A program made the translations under genes and the position numbers. A stretch of 64,000 nucleotides of DNA. It comes from Calliopum simillimum (Eukaryota; Arthropoda; Insecta; Diptera; Lauxaniidae). Every line of letters begins with the position of its first letter. Position 1 is the first letter of the stretch. Shown here in pieces: positions 45,241-58,199 of this stretch. The stretch covers positions 86,139,058 through 86,203,057 of the forward strand of contig OX638372.1 in NCBI GenBank assembly GCA_951812925.1, in the 5' to 3' direction. The notes below the pieces were generated by a model. That model worked only from the letters and a program-made list of their open reading frames with translations, was not told the origin of the DNA and did not search any database.

Positions 45241-46034
45241 ACTAGTAAGGGGGTAAATTTTGGCCTGGCCAAAAAATAAATCCCCTACACTGCAGTATTT
45301 TGAAAAGTTTGCTTATATGGGAGGTGCCACGCCCTCTTGTCCGAGTACACCCAGTTTTTGTTCAGAGCTTGCATTTATAGTTTTTAGTGTCAGAGTGAAA
45401 TTTAGTTGGATTATCTCAAAAAACTCTTTCAGTATAGCATTTTGAATCTTTTGCTTATATGGGAGGTGCCACGCCCCCTTGTCTGATTTCACCCAATTTT
45501 TGCTGAGAGCTTTCATTTATAGTTCTTAGTGTCTGAGTCAAATTTGGTTCGAATATCTCAAAAAACGCTTTCAGTATAGCGTTTTGAAGCTTTTGCTTAT
45601 ATGGGAGGTGCCACGCCCTCTTGTCCGAATTCGCTCAAATTTTTATCAGAGCTTGCGCTTACAATTCGTAGTACTTATATGTATTGTGGTTGCATTGTCG
45701 TGAAAAATACTCCTAAAATTGCATTTTGAATATAATTTTTGTATGGGCAGTAGGCGTGTCCGTTGACCGATTTTGCTCATTTTCAATCCCCCGAGCTAAC
45801 TTTGACGACGGAGGCAGTGTACCAAATTTCATTGAATTATCTTGCTCAGTTTTCCCAAAAAGTGTATTTCAACACACAGCCAGCCACCCAGCCAGCCAGA
45901 CAGACGGACATGGCTATATCGACTCAGGAGGTGACGCTGATCAAGAATATATATACTTTTCTATACCTGCCACGCCTCCTTCTCTGCGTTACAAACGGAA
46001 GGACAAAGTGAATATACCCTGGGTGTAGGGTATA
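45241..46034 (-). mobile_element. DINE-1/Helentron-like nonautonomous element (794 bp)
   Basis: It is the inverse of the family in the array: CTAGTAAGGG, the hairpin TTGGCCTGGCC, GTGCCACGCCC blocks, a short CAGC microsatellite, and the end TATACCCTGGGTGTAGGGTATA. The microsatellite is shorter than in the array copies. Confidence 0.72.
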
Positions 46035-46953
46035 AAAACGAAAAACTAACGAATGAAACAAATACAATATATTCGCATATATTCCCACTTATGTCAATTT
46101 AGGAATTCTGCAAAGAATTTAGTTCTGTCTGCAGCCGCAAGGGGCGCTATTTTTCACCGACTTGAGACTATAATAGAGACCATAATAGAGAGTGAGTGTA
46201 ACCATTCGAGTGATGATCACTCTTTATATCTATACTCTCTGCACCTGTATACCGAATTTGATCAAAATATATTGCATAGCTTAGGAGATATGACCTAATG
46301 AATTTCAAAACTTAGGGCAGTGCCACGCCTCCTTGTGAATATGTACAGGGTCAAAAAGTAGACTGATTTGCATTATATACTAACGTGCATCATTATCATT
46401 TCATTAAAATCATAAGAAGTTTAGTGTGACATATAAATATATTTGTTCGTTGGAAAAGGCTACCTTATCTTTACTCACAAAATTTACCAGTACCTACAGC
46501 TTAAAATAAGACATAGGGTAAATTTTACCGGTTTTCAGTTTTTGGTGGAATTCAGAGCTTATACATGTGCTGAACATTTAACAACTGATTTGAGGTCGAT
46601 TATCAAATTAAAAATACCAATAAAAGCGGTCTAACCGAACCTCTCCCCAGTAAAAATTGGTAATTGATTGAGGTGTCCTTTTATTCAAAATTGTGTGTAT
46701 TTTTAGAAACTGCCTTTTTTGCTCGCTTCTATCAGTTAAATTTTGTTGAAAGTTCACCATAGATATTTTCCTTCTAGTGTACCTAGATATTCTTTGTTTT
46801 GACTATGAAGCCTTCGGGTGGTCTTCGTATATAGCATTAAAACATTTCCATACCTGATATACACTTATTCACAAATTTTCAGCTCAATTGGCCGAGTAGT
46901 TTTTGAGTGATAATGCTCCACACACACATAGACAGTCATTTTTATATACATTA
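46035..46953. other. Stretch without a recognised gene
   Basis: It contains GTGCCACGCCTCC-type strings and moderately complex DNA that look like old repeat debris. No coding frame is supported. Confidence 0.4.
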
Positions 46954-48555
46954 GGGTGGGCCGATTTGAAAACTGATCTCGGCTACCCCCCTATGTGAAA
47001 GTTCATTCAATTCTATGAATATTTGCCCAATGAACTATACCCCTGCGTTCAACTTTAGTTCGGCGCATTTTCGATCGAAAATTGTACCTTTCATCAATAT
47101 TTTTTTTTGTTTTCATACTAAATTTTAAAAATTTTTATAAATGCAAAAGTAATGTCATTATATGATTTGGCTGGTATTCTGTCAGTAATCAATTAAATTG
47201 GGTTCTGTTTACATAAGAAGTTCACTTGATAGTGTAAAAATTATTATATATATTTAAAAAGGTGATATGGGTCAAATAGCCGATTATTATGACCGACATT
47301 CAAAATAAACGATTCATATTTTTGGATGCATTTTTTCAAACAAACTACCAACCTAGGCTAAAAGTTCATTCAATTCCATGAATATTTGCCCAAGGAACCA
47401 TACCTCTACGTTCAACTTTAGTTCGGCGCATTTTCGATTGAAAATTTTACCTTGCGTTTAATATTTATTTTTATGCTTAATTTTCAAAATTCTTATAGAG
47501 CCAAAAGTAATATCATAATATGTTTTGGCTGGTATTCTGTCAGTGATCAATAAAATTGGGTTCTGTTTTTACGAGAAGTTTACTTGATAGCGTGGAATTG
47601 ATTACATTTATTCCAAAAAAATTATGTCGTTCAAATAACCGATATATTATAAACGATTCATATTTTTACATGGATTTTTTCAATCGAAACACCAACCCAT
47701 TTATTTTTGGATGCTAGGATGCCGAATCTGACACTTATTTTTTTCCAGGGCAACATCTAGTGGCAGTTTTAGGAAATAAATTAGCCGCTTTTTGTAATTT
47801 TACAGAACAATATACCAAAAATCTATGTAAAAATATGAATCGTTTATAATAAATATATATAATTTGACCGATATAATTTTTTGGAATAAATATTATCAAT
47901 TTCACGCTATCAAGTAAACTTTTCGTAAAAACAAAACCCAATTTTATTGATTACTGACAGAATACCAGCCAAAACATATTATGATATTACTTTTGGCTCT
48001 ATAAGAATTTTGAAAATTAAGCATAAAAATAAATATTTAACGCAAGGTAAAATTTTCAATCGAAAATGCGCCGAACTAAAGTTGAACGTAGAGGTATGGT
48101 TCCTTGGGCAAATATTCATGGAATTGAATGAACTTTTAGCCTAGGTTGGTAGTTTGTTTGAAAAAATGCATCCAAAAATATGAATCGTTTATTTTGAATG
48201 TCGGTCATAATAATCGGCTATTTGACCCATATCACTTTTTTAAATATATGTAATCAATTTCACACTATCAAGTGAACTTCTTATGTAAACAGAACCCAAT
48301 TTAATTGATTACTGACAGAATACCAGCCAAATCATATAATGACACTACTTTTGTCTTTATAAAAATTTTTAAAATTTAGTATGAAAACAAAAAAAAATAT
48401 TGATGAAAGGTACAATTTTCGATCGAAAATGCGCCGAACTAAAGTTGAACGCAGGGGTATAGTTCCTTGGGCAAATATTCATAGAATTGAATGAACTTTC
48501 ACATAGGGGGGTAGCCGAGGTCGATAAAATTTCCTCCATACAATTTGGCCCACCC
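46954..48555. mobile_element. Foldback element (1.6 kb), TA-flanked
   Basis: The ends are inverse (GGGTGGGCC...GGCCCACCC) with TA on each side. Arms of about 750 bp mirror each other around about 47760. The string GCGCATTTTCGATCGAAAAT and near variants occur four times, twice per arm, so each arm holds an internal direct duplication. No transposase is seen. Confidence 0.82.
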
Positions 48556-48689
48556 TAATATACATATAGGTTTTTGGCTACTTAGACTAGACGATGGTCT
48601 CCGAAAGTTTTAATGCACTACCATACAATTTAAATAGGAAAATCTTGCACTTAACGTCACCAAAAGTCAGTTTTGTCAAACATAGGAAT

Positions 48690-49015
48690 GTTCCGTAATC
48701 CGCGTTATTTCAATTATTTTTCACTTAGGAGGCTTTTTAATGAAAATGGTGAGTCACAGGTTCTACAAGTAACATTGATTTATGTTAATGAAAATTTAAC
48801 TGTTTCGGAAATATTCGATAAAGTGTAATTTTTCGACTTTTTGCTTTTTTTTAAGAATATTTTCTAAACGGTTACTTTTTCGGTAATGCAAATCAATGTT
48901 ATTTGTAGAACCTATAATTCCCCACAAAAAAGATTGTCATACTTTTTATCGTGTGACTCACCATTTTCATCAAAAAGCCTCCTTAATGAAAAGCAATTGA
49001 AAACACACGGAGTCT
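48690..49015. mobile_element. Relative of the 35921 MITE
   Basis: It shares GTTCCGTAATCCGCG, TTAGGAGGCTTTT and the inverse CAAAAAGCCTCCTTAATG, with GTGACTCACC motifs inward. The right terminus has degenerated. The inner arms include TTCTACAA(G/A)TAACATTGATTT. Confidence 0.7.
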
Positions 49016-51150
49016 GCCTTCGGAAAACCGAAAACATTGTTTAAAACTTCTTCAGTTTTTATAAATCAATTTCACATTTCTATAAAGCCTTTTAATAAAT
49101 CAGAATATATTATAAATATAGTTTTTAAATACTTATATTTACTGATGTATTTCTAAAAATATTTTATATCCTTTGTAACTTTTCCAATTACTTTTACAAT
49201 CAAAGTTAAAAATAGCAAATATTTCGTTAGCACAACTGCACAAAATGTGTCAATATGACACACAAACTATTTCCACTTACAGAACGGAAGTTGGCAACGC
49301 CATTGCAATATGGCATACATCGCCATTGCTTGCCAGCAATTATATTCGCTGAAGTGCTAGTATGTTTACATACACACTTATGTGCATTGTACTTACATAT
49401 GGATGTGTGTGTGAACATGATGACAACTTGAAGGTGAAATGCAATTTTAAACTTTCAATTGTGTTTGACTTACAAGTTGACAACTCAATCACAAGACTTC
49501 TTTCGATTCGATTTGAAACGCAATTTCAAATGCGATTAAATTGATATTAGAGAAAAATGTTTATAACTTAAATGTTAAGAGGCAGATATGAAATTGTTAT
49601 TGCTGCTGTCAAACAGGTTACAGTAGTTGTAGTGCAAGCAGTGCTCATAAGTTTAAATCAGCAGTAAAAATATTTGATTTGCGTTAAGTTTTCAAGTGTT
49701 TGCGTGTTGACTTTTGATATTTTTGACAATTTATTTTAATATAAAAAGTTGACATGAAAGAAATAGCTGATTTATAGTGCATTCATAGTTATTCAGGGAA
49801 TGTTGCAGCCATCAAGAGCTAAAACAATTTTAGAATTTCAGAACGGGTTTAAAATTATAAAAACTGAAATTTGTCTTTGACATAAGATTTTAAAATTAGT
49901 CGCACTATAAAATTCTGACTTGTTTCGCTGACTTCTGAATCTCTTTGAATAGACGCGAAAACTACTTCTATTTTTATCACGTTCGTTTTGTGTTTTTTTT
50001 TTTGCGTGTATCTTGAAAAAAGGACGTCGCCTGCTATTGAAGTTGGCACCAATTATAGTGCTACCTAGGAGCTATAATGTAAAGTAAACACTAAAATAAA
50101 AATATGTTTAACTTCCACTTTTTTTCACTTAAAATGCGTACGACGGTCACGTTCGTCAAATAGGAAATGCCCATACATACTGAATTTAATACATTTGAAT
50201 AGTTTCGGAGATGATTAGTTCAGGTTTTAGAAGGCGTGGTTCCTCCCATTTTTTCAATGGATTTTAACTGTCCTAAAGCCTTTCACAACCGTTTCAGGGG
50301 TGTGACGAATCAAGTAAAGTAGAGGGCGTGGCACCGTCCATTTTTCTGGCCCATGATCTTTCTCTAAATGAAGTATGCTTTGAAAATTTCATCAAAATCA
50401 GGTGAATAGTTTCCGAGCCAATAAAGGCCAGACATAAAAACATTACCTCAATGGTATTACTCGAAAATCGCAAAATATTCTAAATGGATCAAGCTGAAAT
50501 GAACTCACAAAATACTGGTTTATTCATTTCTGTTTTAGTTTGGTTAGCCGAACGTAGCCGATTTTTTAAAAGCTTACATATAGTTAAATTTTTATATTAG
50601 TCACAACCGTTCTAAGTTTAGTGTCTCTTTTTATATATGAGAAACAAAAAATATTACAATTTTTTTGAATAAAATCATTAACGCTTACCTATCTCAATAT
50701 GCCCCCTTTTATAATTTGTTATAACTATTTACCAAAAACTATTTTTCACCACTTAAAACTTTGCGACTAAAATTGATCTCAAAAACAAATTTTCAATTAT
50801 TTACGTTATAAAAAAGTGACTTTGAGTGAGGGTTGTCAAAAGGTTTTAGGTATTTTGGAAAAAAGTTCCTCCGAGTTTCTATTGTGCGACTCACTGTTCA
50901 TGAGTTATCGCAATTTAAAAATAACCACAATTGTATATACGCGTCAAAAGAAACAAGGCTTCTATGTCTTTCGTAGAGATCCTTTGACAGATAACGTGTA
51001 ATTTGTGTTAAGTTTACGTTAACATTTGAGAAAAAAAAAAATGGAAGGAATGTTTGTCTTGTAAAACAATAAAGACTACCCAGCTAAACTAAATATGATT
51101 GAAAAAGACCATCTTTATGAATCAACGTTAGAATGTTCTAATCAAATAAG
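49016..51150. other. AT-rich stretch, no gene recognised
   Basis: GAGGGCGTGGCACCGTCC-type strings near 50220-50340 and CACGTTCGTCAAATAGG near 50150 look like repeat remnants. No domain-bearing frame or exon structure is visible. Confidence 0.4.
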
Positions 51151-51162
51151 TTTAAATTTTTA

Positions 51163-51550
51163 GGTATGGGCCGACTATAAAAATCACCTCAAGGCTAAAA
51201 TGAGGAAGAACAAGTCAAGCATAAACGGCACTGGCGGTGGTCCATCGCAACACTGCTCATTAACAGCTTTAGAAGACCAAGTAGCTCAATTGCTACACTT
51301 AGAAGAAGCCGTGGGTGGTATGACAACGGTAATCGATAAGGGCTGTCAGGATTTCTCCAATTTTGAAGTCAATAATGAACTTAATAATGACTTTAATATA
51401 GAAACATATGAAATGAATGATGACAGCACTACCGAAACCACCGTCATATTGGAAACCGAAGCACCACTTCAATTACGGAACCGTAACAAAAAAGAAAGCA
51501 GAGAAAGTTTTTTACAACGGCAAATGCTAAATGTACAATTGTCATCATAA
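51163..51550 (+). CDS. Harbinger partner protein, Myb/SANT-like exon
   Basis: After an acceptor (TTTTTAG) the frame reads VWADYKNHLKAKMRKNKSSI, then NGTGGGPSQHCSLTALEDQV and AQLLHLEEAVGGM, an acidic middle and a basic end (LRNRNKKESRESFLQRQMLN) at a stop. The W-x-Y-K-N-lysine helix followed by GTGGGPS and a LEDQVAQLL helix is the usual layout of Myb/SANT-like DNA-binding proteins carried by PIF/Harbinger elements. They are known to bind transposon ends and bring the transposase to the nucleus. The first exon with helices 1 and 2 was not found. The gene converges with the transposase gene, whose stop is about 365 bp away. Confidence 0.7.
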
Positions 51551-51915
51551 CTTTAAAAGATATAAATTTGTTATTTTTTTAATGTTATGGAATAATTTGT
51601 TTTAAATTTAATAATAAATATTGAACTGCTTAGTTTTCATTAAGCTTCTCTTCTTATACGAGCTAAAATTTTTCTCGAAAACGGATGTAGCGATTTTAAT
51701 GAAACTTCGGATAATGTAAGCTATTAGCATACAATGAATTGAGCTAGGTTTGAACTTTGTAAATACTCAACAAGAGGCGTGGCATCGCCCATTAGGCAAT
51801 CATTCATTGCTCAATAAGTGCCAAGTCCACTTTTTACCAAAATAAAAATTTTGGTTAATAACTCAGGCACAAAAAAAAAAAATAGAAATATGAAATAAAG
51901 TACGTTTCATTATTT

Positions 51916-53016
51916 TCACATAGTCATATTATTTTTTATTTCATCTCTTAAACATCTACCTATGCTAGAGTAGTTACTACTACCTAAAATATTTAAATTA
52001 GTATTGGTTTCATGAAATTCGTATTCATCAACCATTAGTATCTCTGAAAGTTCTTCAATTTTATACTGGAGACAAATATTGTAAAGGGCACAACAAACAT
52101 TCATAATTTGAGAAACCGTCTCAGGTGCATAATGCAGCTCTCTTGCCGCCAACAAACACCGAAACCGAGCCTTCAGCACCCCAAAAACGCGTTCTATGGT
52201 TGATCTTATTTTAGAATGGTTGCCATTGAAAAGAGATTCCATTGTATTTTCATCGGCATTTCTGTATCGTGTCAGGATCCACGGTTCCAGTGGATAGCCG
52301 GAATCTCCTTATGGATGACAAATTGTTTAATTTTGAAATTCATTTTGCTTGTTGAAATATCACCTACCTAGGATCCACGTTCTTCTTTCGCCATCTTCAA
52401 AATTTGTCTTTTAAAATTCTTTTGCTGGAGACATATTCCACACATGGGAATCATGTGCCGCACCTCCATATCGACCATTCACATATCGAATATACATTTG
52501 ATGGTCACCGATCTAGAACTATAACCGTTAGTAAAAAAAGCTCTATTGACGATTATAGGACTAAAATGTTACCACCATAGCATTTATACTATGCTTCAGT
52601 TTCCTGTTAAAAAACAAGTGTTCATTGTGAAAAGGACGCACCATTTGGATGTGTGTCCCATCCACAATCCCAATTACGCCTGGTATCCCTGACTTTTCAT
52701 AGAAGTAGGATTTAGCACTTCTTTTTTCGTCTTCGGTCATCGCAAGGCTTATGCGTTTGGGGCACAATACTTTTTCAATGGCCTTGCAAACTTCGGCAAC
52801 ACAGGTAGACACTGTTTGCTGAGCTAACCCCAAGTGGACACTCTGACCAATTTGATTTTGGTAGCAACCTTGACCTAAAAAGGTAAGAGTTGCTGCCAGT
52901 TTAATGGTCGGTGAAACACCTGTGGATCGCACTGGTGTCCTTAGTTCATCTTTTATATTGTCAAGGACATATTTAAAGGCTTCTTTGTTCAGCCTAAAGT
53001 TTTTGACAAAGCTATT
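51916..53016 (-). pseudogene. PIF/Harbinger transposase, three exons, one in-frame stop
   Basis: Exon 53016-52573 reads NFRLNKEAFKYVLDNI, LAATLTFLGQGCYQNQIGQS and IPGVIGIVDGTHIQMVRP, with the first catalytic aspartate in DGTHI. A 60-nt intron (52513-52572) leads to VIGDHQMYIRYVNGRYGGAA and HDSHVWNM. A second 60-nt intron (52308-52367) leads to the next DDE aspartate in GDSGYPLEPW, then RSTIERVFGVLKARFRCL with the glutamate. Both introns have GT/AG ends and keep frame. The only break is a TAA between SPAKEF and KTNFEDGERR in exon 2. The upstream exon, after an acceptor at 53017, was not found. HARBI1-type enzymes cut and paste DNA at TWA targets. Confidence 0.85.
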
Positions 53017-53275
53017 GAATAAAAAGCAAATACATTATTTGTAACAAATGACCCATATCCATGTTCTTCAACCTTTTACAGCTGCGAGCCAGCGAAAATT
53101 TAAAAAAAATCTCGCGGACCGGCGTCAAACAAGAAAAAAAAATACAAGTATCCGACCGATTAATCGGCTAAGATCTATTTCAGCTAAGGCTTATCCGAAC
53201 AATGCAAAATCGGCACTAAGTGTGTTATCTTTGGCCTAAACAAAACTAAATAGCCTATAGTGCTACAAATTTAAT

Positions 53276-53302
53276 ATACCCTGAAAGTAGGGTATATAAA
53301 TA
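53276..53302. repeat. Helentron-like end hairpin
   Basis: ATATACCCTGAAAGTAGGGTATAT is a short hairpin like the TATACCCT...AGGGTATA start of the Helentron-like family. No further similarity follows. Confidence 0.45.
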
Positions 53303-53788
53303 TAAAATGAATGAACCTTTGGCTTCGGCTTTGGCTGAAGGTAATAAACAAACCGATTAATCGGCTTTGGCCAAAAAGTGACCTTCGGTCCAATTTTTAG
53401 AAAAAAAGTCATGAAAATTCTCTTAAAAAATTGTTTCTTTTTTTTGTACCAAAACAGCAACAAATTTAATTTTTGGACCAAAACTTTTTAAGGGTATAAT
53501 GTTAGCCTAAGTTGACTTTAGGAAGTCTCCAAAAAGATCAGTAATTTGATCAGTAATTTTGAAGTTATGGGCAGTAAAAGCGATTCGGCTTTTTAACGTC
53601 CATTTTTCAATCTTAGATCGGTTTTTTTACTACCTATTTTATGAAAACAAAACCACAACTTTGCACATATGGGTGCTCTAATACATATTTATATTAATAC
53701 CAACTAATTACTTTAACTAACATATAAAAAGGTACTTCGCTTCTAAAATTAAATTTTATTAAATACATCAACATTTTTAGTTAATGCG

Positions 53789-56700
53789 ACAATTGAGGCG
53801 TTGCGTGCATTAACGCCCTAAGTCGACTTAGGGCGTTTTTGCGCCCATCGCTTTTTTGAATAGCTTGGGTCCTCAAATATATGTGTACTTAATTTCAACT
53901 TCCAATTACGATCACAGAATGTGGTAGAGCAATATATATATACTGTTTAAAGAGTTGCGTGCAAGAAGGGCGTAGTGCGACTTGGGGCGTTTTTGCATAA
54001 ATCAGTTCGCGGTAGGAAAAAAAGGTTTTTACTCAAAACCAAGGTGCCGAGCAAAAAAATTATATACGGCAAAAAATGCTTGGAATTGTCCAAAGAGTAC
54101 GTGTGATTTTTTTTTTTTTTTTAGCCAAATTTTTAAAAATTATAAAATGTTCGAAAAAATTCTGAAAAAATTCACACATATTTTTTGGACGATTCCAAGC
54201 ATTTTCCGCGTAATATACTTTTTTGTCGTAAGGTATCTTGCTTTTGAATTAAATCCATTTTTCCGGCTGGGTAAAAAAAATTGCTATGTTTGAGTGACCA
54301 TATTTCGATAAATTTGTAGCCTAAGAAATTTTTCAATAAGCATTTTAAAGGAAACTTTATCTCCTTATTTTTTATTAAATTTTGTCTTTTCCTATCTTTG
54401 ATCTAAAATAAGTTATAGTCAAAAGAGTAAAAAAAGACAAGAATTCGAAAATTTTTTTTGATTTCAATCTATATATATAAAAATGAAATGGTGTCCGTAT
54501 GTAGCTTATGAACGCGGAAACTACAAGGCCGATTTACATAACTTTTTTTTAAAATTGTTTGTTATGGTCTGTAGAAGGTTCTTAAGGGGGTGGGATGCCA
54601 CTGAGGGGAACGGGGGTTGCACCCCCCATACGAAAAGAATACAAAAAATGCTATATCTCTACAGTTATACAAGCTATGATCATGAAAGTTGATGAACTTA
54701 CGCATAATGTACATATCTACCATTCACTATGCAAAACTTGGGGGATATTGGGTGTAGCAGAATTGCATCCACTTCTCAAAAATACACAAAATGCTATATT
54801 TCTTCACATATCGCAGATATCGTTATAAAACTTGGTACATACATGAATATTCTATCTACCATTTACTTTGAACAACTTGGGCGGGGGGGGGGGGGGTGAG
54901 AAGGGGGAGTTGCACCCTTCATACAAAAAATATATAAAATGCTATACCTCTGTACCTCTGGGAGCTATGATTACAAAAGTTGATACATGGATTTTTAAAA
55001 ACCTTGGTGATTGGAAGAGAGGGACGATGGATGGATGGGACTTCGTACGTAAAGGCATCGGGAATGGGCGAACGAAGTCGCAACCAGGCCAGCTAGTATT
55101 CTATAAATTCATTAAAATCCATAGCGCCGCTTTTGTGTAACATTGAATCAAAATATTCAAGCCTTTAAAAGTGGGTGTGACACTCTTGCCATCCCATCCA
55201 CATTTCGCTATTTATAATCAGCATTTGTCTACCAAACTGATCCACCATTTGCGAAAGATTGCTCAATAAATTCTAATTTTAAAGAATTTGCTACGCCTTT
55301 CTATGAGTATCTACAGGGTTTATCCCAGTCTTAATATTACACTAATATAAAACATTGTAACAAATTTCGTTAAAACCTCTATAACCGTTTGCAAAAAAAA
55401 TATTTATCAGGTGCAAAACTTAGATGCAATGTATGCATGCATTTTATAAAATTCAAATTTTAAAGAAATAAACAAAAATGCACATTTATAAATAATTGGG
55501 GTGAAAGTATATTTCATTCCCCTCATTTAAAAAAAAAAATCATTAAAATCGGTACAGTTTTGCCGGTTTCCCAAGCAAAATGCTAACGTTACTCCAGTGA
55601 TAGTCAAATGGATTTATGCAAAAACGCCCTACAATTTAAGTTTTTCCTTCTTCGATAATTCTGTCAATATGCGTTAGTATTATGTGTTAGCGGTAATTAT
55701 TTACTCATTTTATTAGGTTTAATTGAATGAATTTGTTTTTTAAGGTTTAAATGATGGTTTGTTCTTTTTATCAGCATTTAAAAACTTTAAATTGAATTAT
55801 CTCGAAATGCCATTTTTCGACTTGGGGCGTTATTGCACGCAACGCACAGTGCGAAATTTGGGAAGTTTAGCGGAACTTTATTCAATTTTTGAAATACATA
55901 AAATGCGTAAGATCATTCATTATTTCAGTAGTTTAATATCCCACCTCAAAAACCTCATACTCAGTTTGGTGAAAAACCCTGCCAAACGACTACAAAATGC
56001 ACCTGAAACTTGCATTACTTATTCAATCATACTTTTTGCCTATTAAAAGCTTTTCCATTTGTAAAAGTTAATAGAGTGGTACATACAAACGGTAAGTCAG
56101 TAGGCTGCGAAATTTTTATCATTTATTTTTCAATAAAATTGTCACTTATTGGCATTCAAATAATTGCAAAATCTTTTCTTACTCGTACGTGATTTGTTTG
56201 TGAAAATTGTGCTTTTTAAGAAGTGGATAAGATTTACATTTTTAACTTCATTGGATACTTTAAAAGGTGTTACCACAAATTGCCATTTTGAAACGTACAA
56301 AATTTGAAAGGTAGGTTAATCCTCTACTGGAAACATAAAACATTTATTGCGATATTTTGCGATCTTCTTTTTAACTAAACCTTTTCCAGAATGTCTTTGG
56401 AAATTTCATATAACACCGAAATTTCATGAAAAACCGACATCGGGCGCCATCGTTGGTTTTGTTTTGGAAAAAATAGGCTCACCAACACTAACATCTGACA
56501 CTATCCATAGTTTAAAGGTAACTATAATTACGCTAGTTTATAATATACAAAAAAGGTAGGGGGAATCCTCTCGAAATTAAGAAGCATTTCTGAATAAAAA
56601 TGCAAGAAACAGCAAATACCCCTTGTTTTACCCCCTTCATTTTTTATGGTTTTTTGATAAGAAAATGGTTATATCTATCAAGTTTCATAGCGATATCTGG

Positions 56701-56912
56701 TATGGGAGCAGAAATACAACGTTTTAAGCATTTCCATATATGGGGGGTATAATAACCCCTTGTCTGATCCCCCTTAATTTTTGCATAATGTTTTGTCAAT
56801 TAAATATATATCCAAGTATTAAGTTTCATAACTATAAGTGCTATATGTGCTGAGATATGAATTAAGTTCCGCTAGACTCTGAAAATTTCGCACTGTGCAA
56901 CGCCTCAATTGT
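53789..56912. mobile_element. Terminal-inverted-repeat element of unknown family
   Basis: ACAATTGAGGCGTTGC at the left is exactly mirrored at the right end. GGGCGTTTTTGC strings recur near 53831, 53980 and inverse at 55621, and GGGCGTTATTGC at 55828. A 24-bp perfect palindrome centred on GTCGAC lies at 53813-53836. A second inverted pair (GCACAGTGCGAAATTT at 55848 and its inverse at 56885) suggests a nested element. A Helitron is inserted inside. No transposase is recognised. Confidence 0.55.
54468..55097 (+). mobile_element. Nonautonomous Helitron, copy 2 (630 bp)
   Basis: It starts TCTATATATATAAAAATG after an A and ends GGCCAGCTAGT followed by A/T-rich DNA. It matches the copy at 29855 through most of its length, with an extra segment near 54870-54960 that contains a long G run. 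No coding content. Confidence 0.82.
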
Positions 56913-57048
56913 TACTTTCTTATGTTTTAATAAGTATTCATGGTTTCAGAATTGTATCCGCAAAACGAAGTGCTGCATTTACACTCAAAAGGTTCCTTTG
57001 CTTAGTTTTTATTAAGAACAATGTTGTAAAAGCCTTTTCACATAGACA

Positions 57049-57300
57049 TTAAGTTGAAAAAACGACCATCAGTTTAATACATAGCATTTTAACAAAGCCA
57101 TGGATATTCTTCAATGATTGCATTTTATATCTGGATGAAAGAAAAACTTTAGACGACAATTCGATTACTTTCTCCTTGTCACGAGAATGAAGGTCACATG
57201 AACTTACGTCTTCCAAAAAACGGATTATTAATCCAGAGGTTCCCTTTTCATGGATTTTCAGTTTCAAGGAAATAATCTTAAAATTTTTCAGCTAACGGTC
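57049..57300 (-). pseudogene. Unidentified transposon-like coding remnant
   Basis: A minus frame reads MKLKIHEKGTSGLIIRFLED then SSKVFLSSRYKMQSLKNIHG. It has no motif I can name with confidence. It lies just inside the right end of the possible hAT-like shell and runs away from that end, as a transposase C- or N-terminal piece might. Treat as unknown. Confidence 0.3.
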
Positions 57301-57796
57301 TTTTGCGGACCGGTAACAAAACGCGGCGGTTGAAGAACACTTGTCAATATTATACAAACCTCTTATCACTGAGGCTAAAGACATCGAACTTATCCTGTAA
57401 AAACCTCCTCTGAACTCTTTCTTCCGAGTTGTCTTCATCGCTAAACCATATTTCAATAGAATCCATTTTATTTTATTTAAAATTACTAACTTAACCGATT
57501 TCACAATTTGAATTTTAATATTTTTTTCTTTTGTTTACGTTGCTGTTTTCTTGAATTTTTGACATTTTTTCTAAATGATGTATACTTTTTATAAATATTT
57601 AAGGGATATTAAAATGTGAACATTTTTGCTGATGCGAACGAGTTACAGAGTTTGATTTTATTTTCGCATCGCATCTGATTTTCGCATCGCATTGCTTTTC
57701 GTATCGCATTACAGAGTAACCCCCCTGTACATATTTTAAAATTTCATATTACTTAACAACTTCATAACTACAAAGATAAAGAAGCAAACAAAAAAG

Positions 57797-58131
57797 TTAT
57801 GAATAATAGTCGTCTTCCTCTAAGACACCTTCTAAGGCTTCGTCGGATATATATTTTGTTTTTGATTGGACCTGGGGTTGATCCTCTGTGGCACGATCTA
57901 TAATTTTAAAGTCCATTATTGTTTTTTGTATCGCGAGTATGGCTTCTTCTATAATATTTTCTTTTTTCATCTCATTTAACGTGGAAACCACTTGCTCCCC
58001 AAGCCAGTCATACTTGCGTTGAACTTTGGACTCCAAAATATTTACTAGGCTTGAATATTGTTTGTCGACATCGGACCTAGCCCTTTTTGAATGCTGTCGT
58101 CGAGCTAGCGTTGTTGTACTTGGTATCTGAA
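57797..58131 (-). CDS. MADF/Myb-like Harbinger partner, C-terminal exon
   Basis: After an acceptor the frame reads IPSTTTLARRQHSKRARSDV, DKQYSSLVNILESKVQRKYD, WLGEQVVSTLNEMKKENIIE, and ends DEALEGVLEEDDYYS. Proteins encoded beside PIF/Harbinger transposases often end with a basic patch and a helical dimerisation region like this. It is divergent from the transposase at 58200. The DNA-binding N-terminus lies further right on this strand and was replaced by, or overlaps, the transposase gene, so the copy is incomplete. The element identity comes mainly from context. Confidence 0.5.
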
Positions 58132-58199
58132 ATTAATTGCGGATATGTATCGATTTAACTAAAAACAGTTTGATATTTTGAATTATAAAAATATATTCA

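Larger units (their letters stand above)
53046..57345. mobile_element. Possible hAT-like shell with inverse TGTTCTTCAACC ends
   Basis: TGTTCTTCAACC at about 53062 on plus and the same string on minus at about 57344 face inward. Both are followed within 50 bp by a CGG(A/T)CCG-type core (GCGGACCGGC; TACCGGTCCGC). hAT-Charlie-type ends start CAGTGTTC and have such a core. No 8-bp duplication can be confirmed. The interior holds other elements. Low to moderate confidence. Confidence 0.4.
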
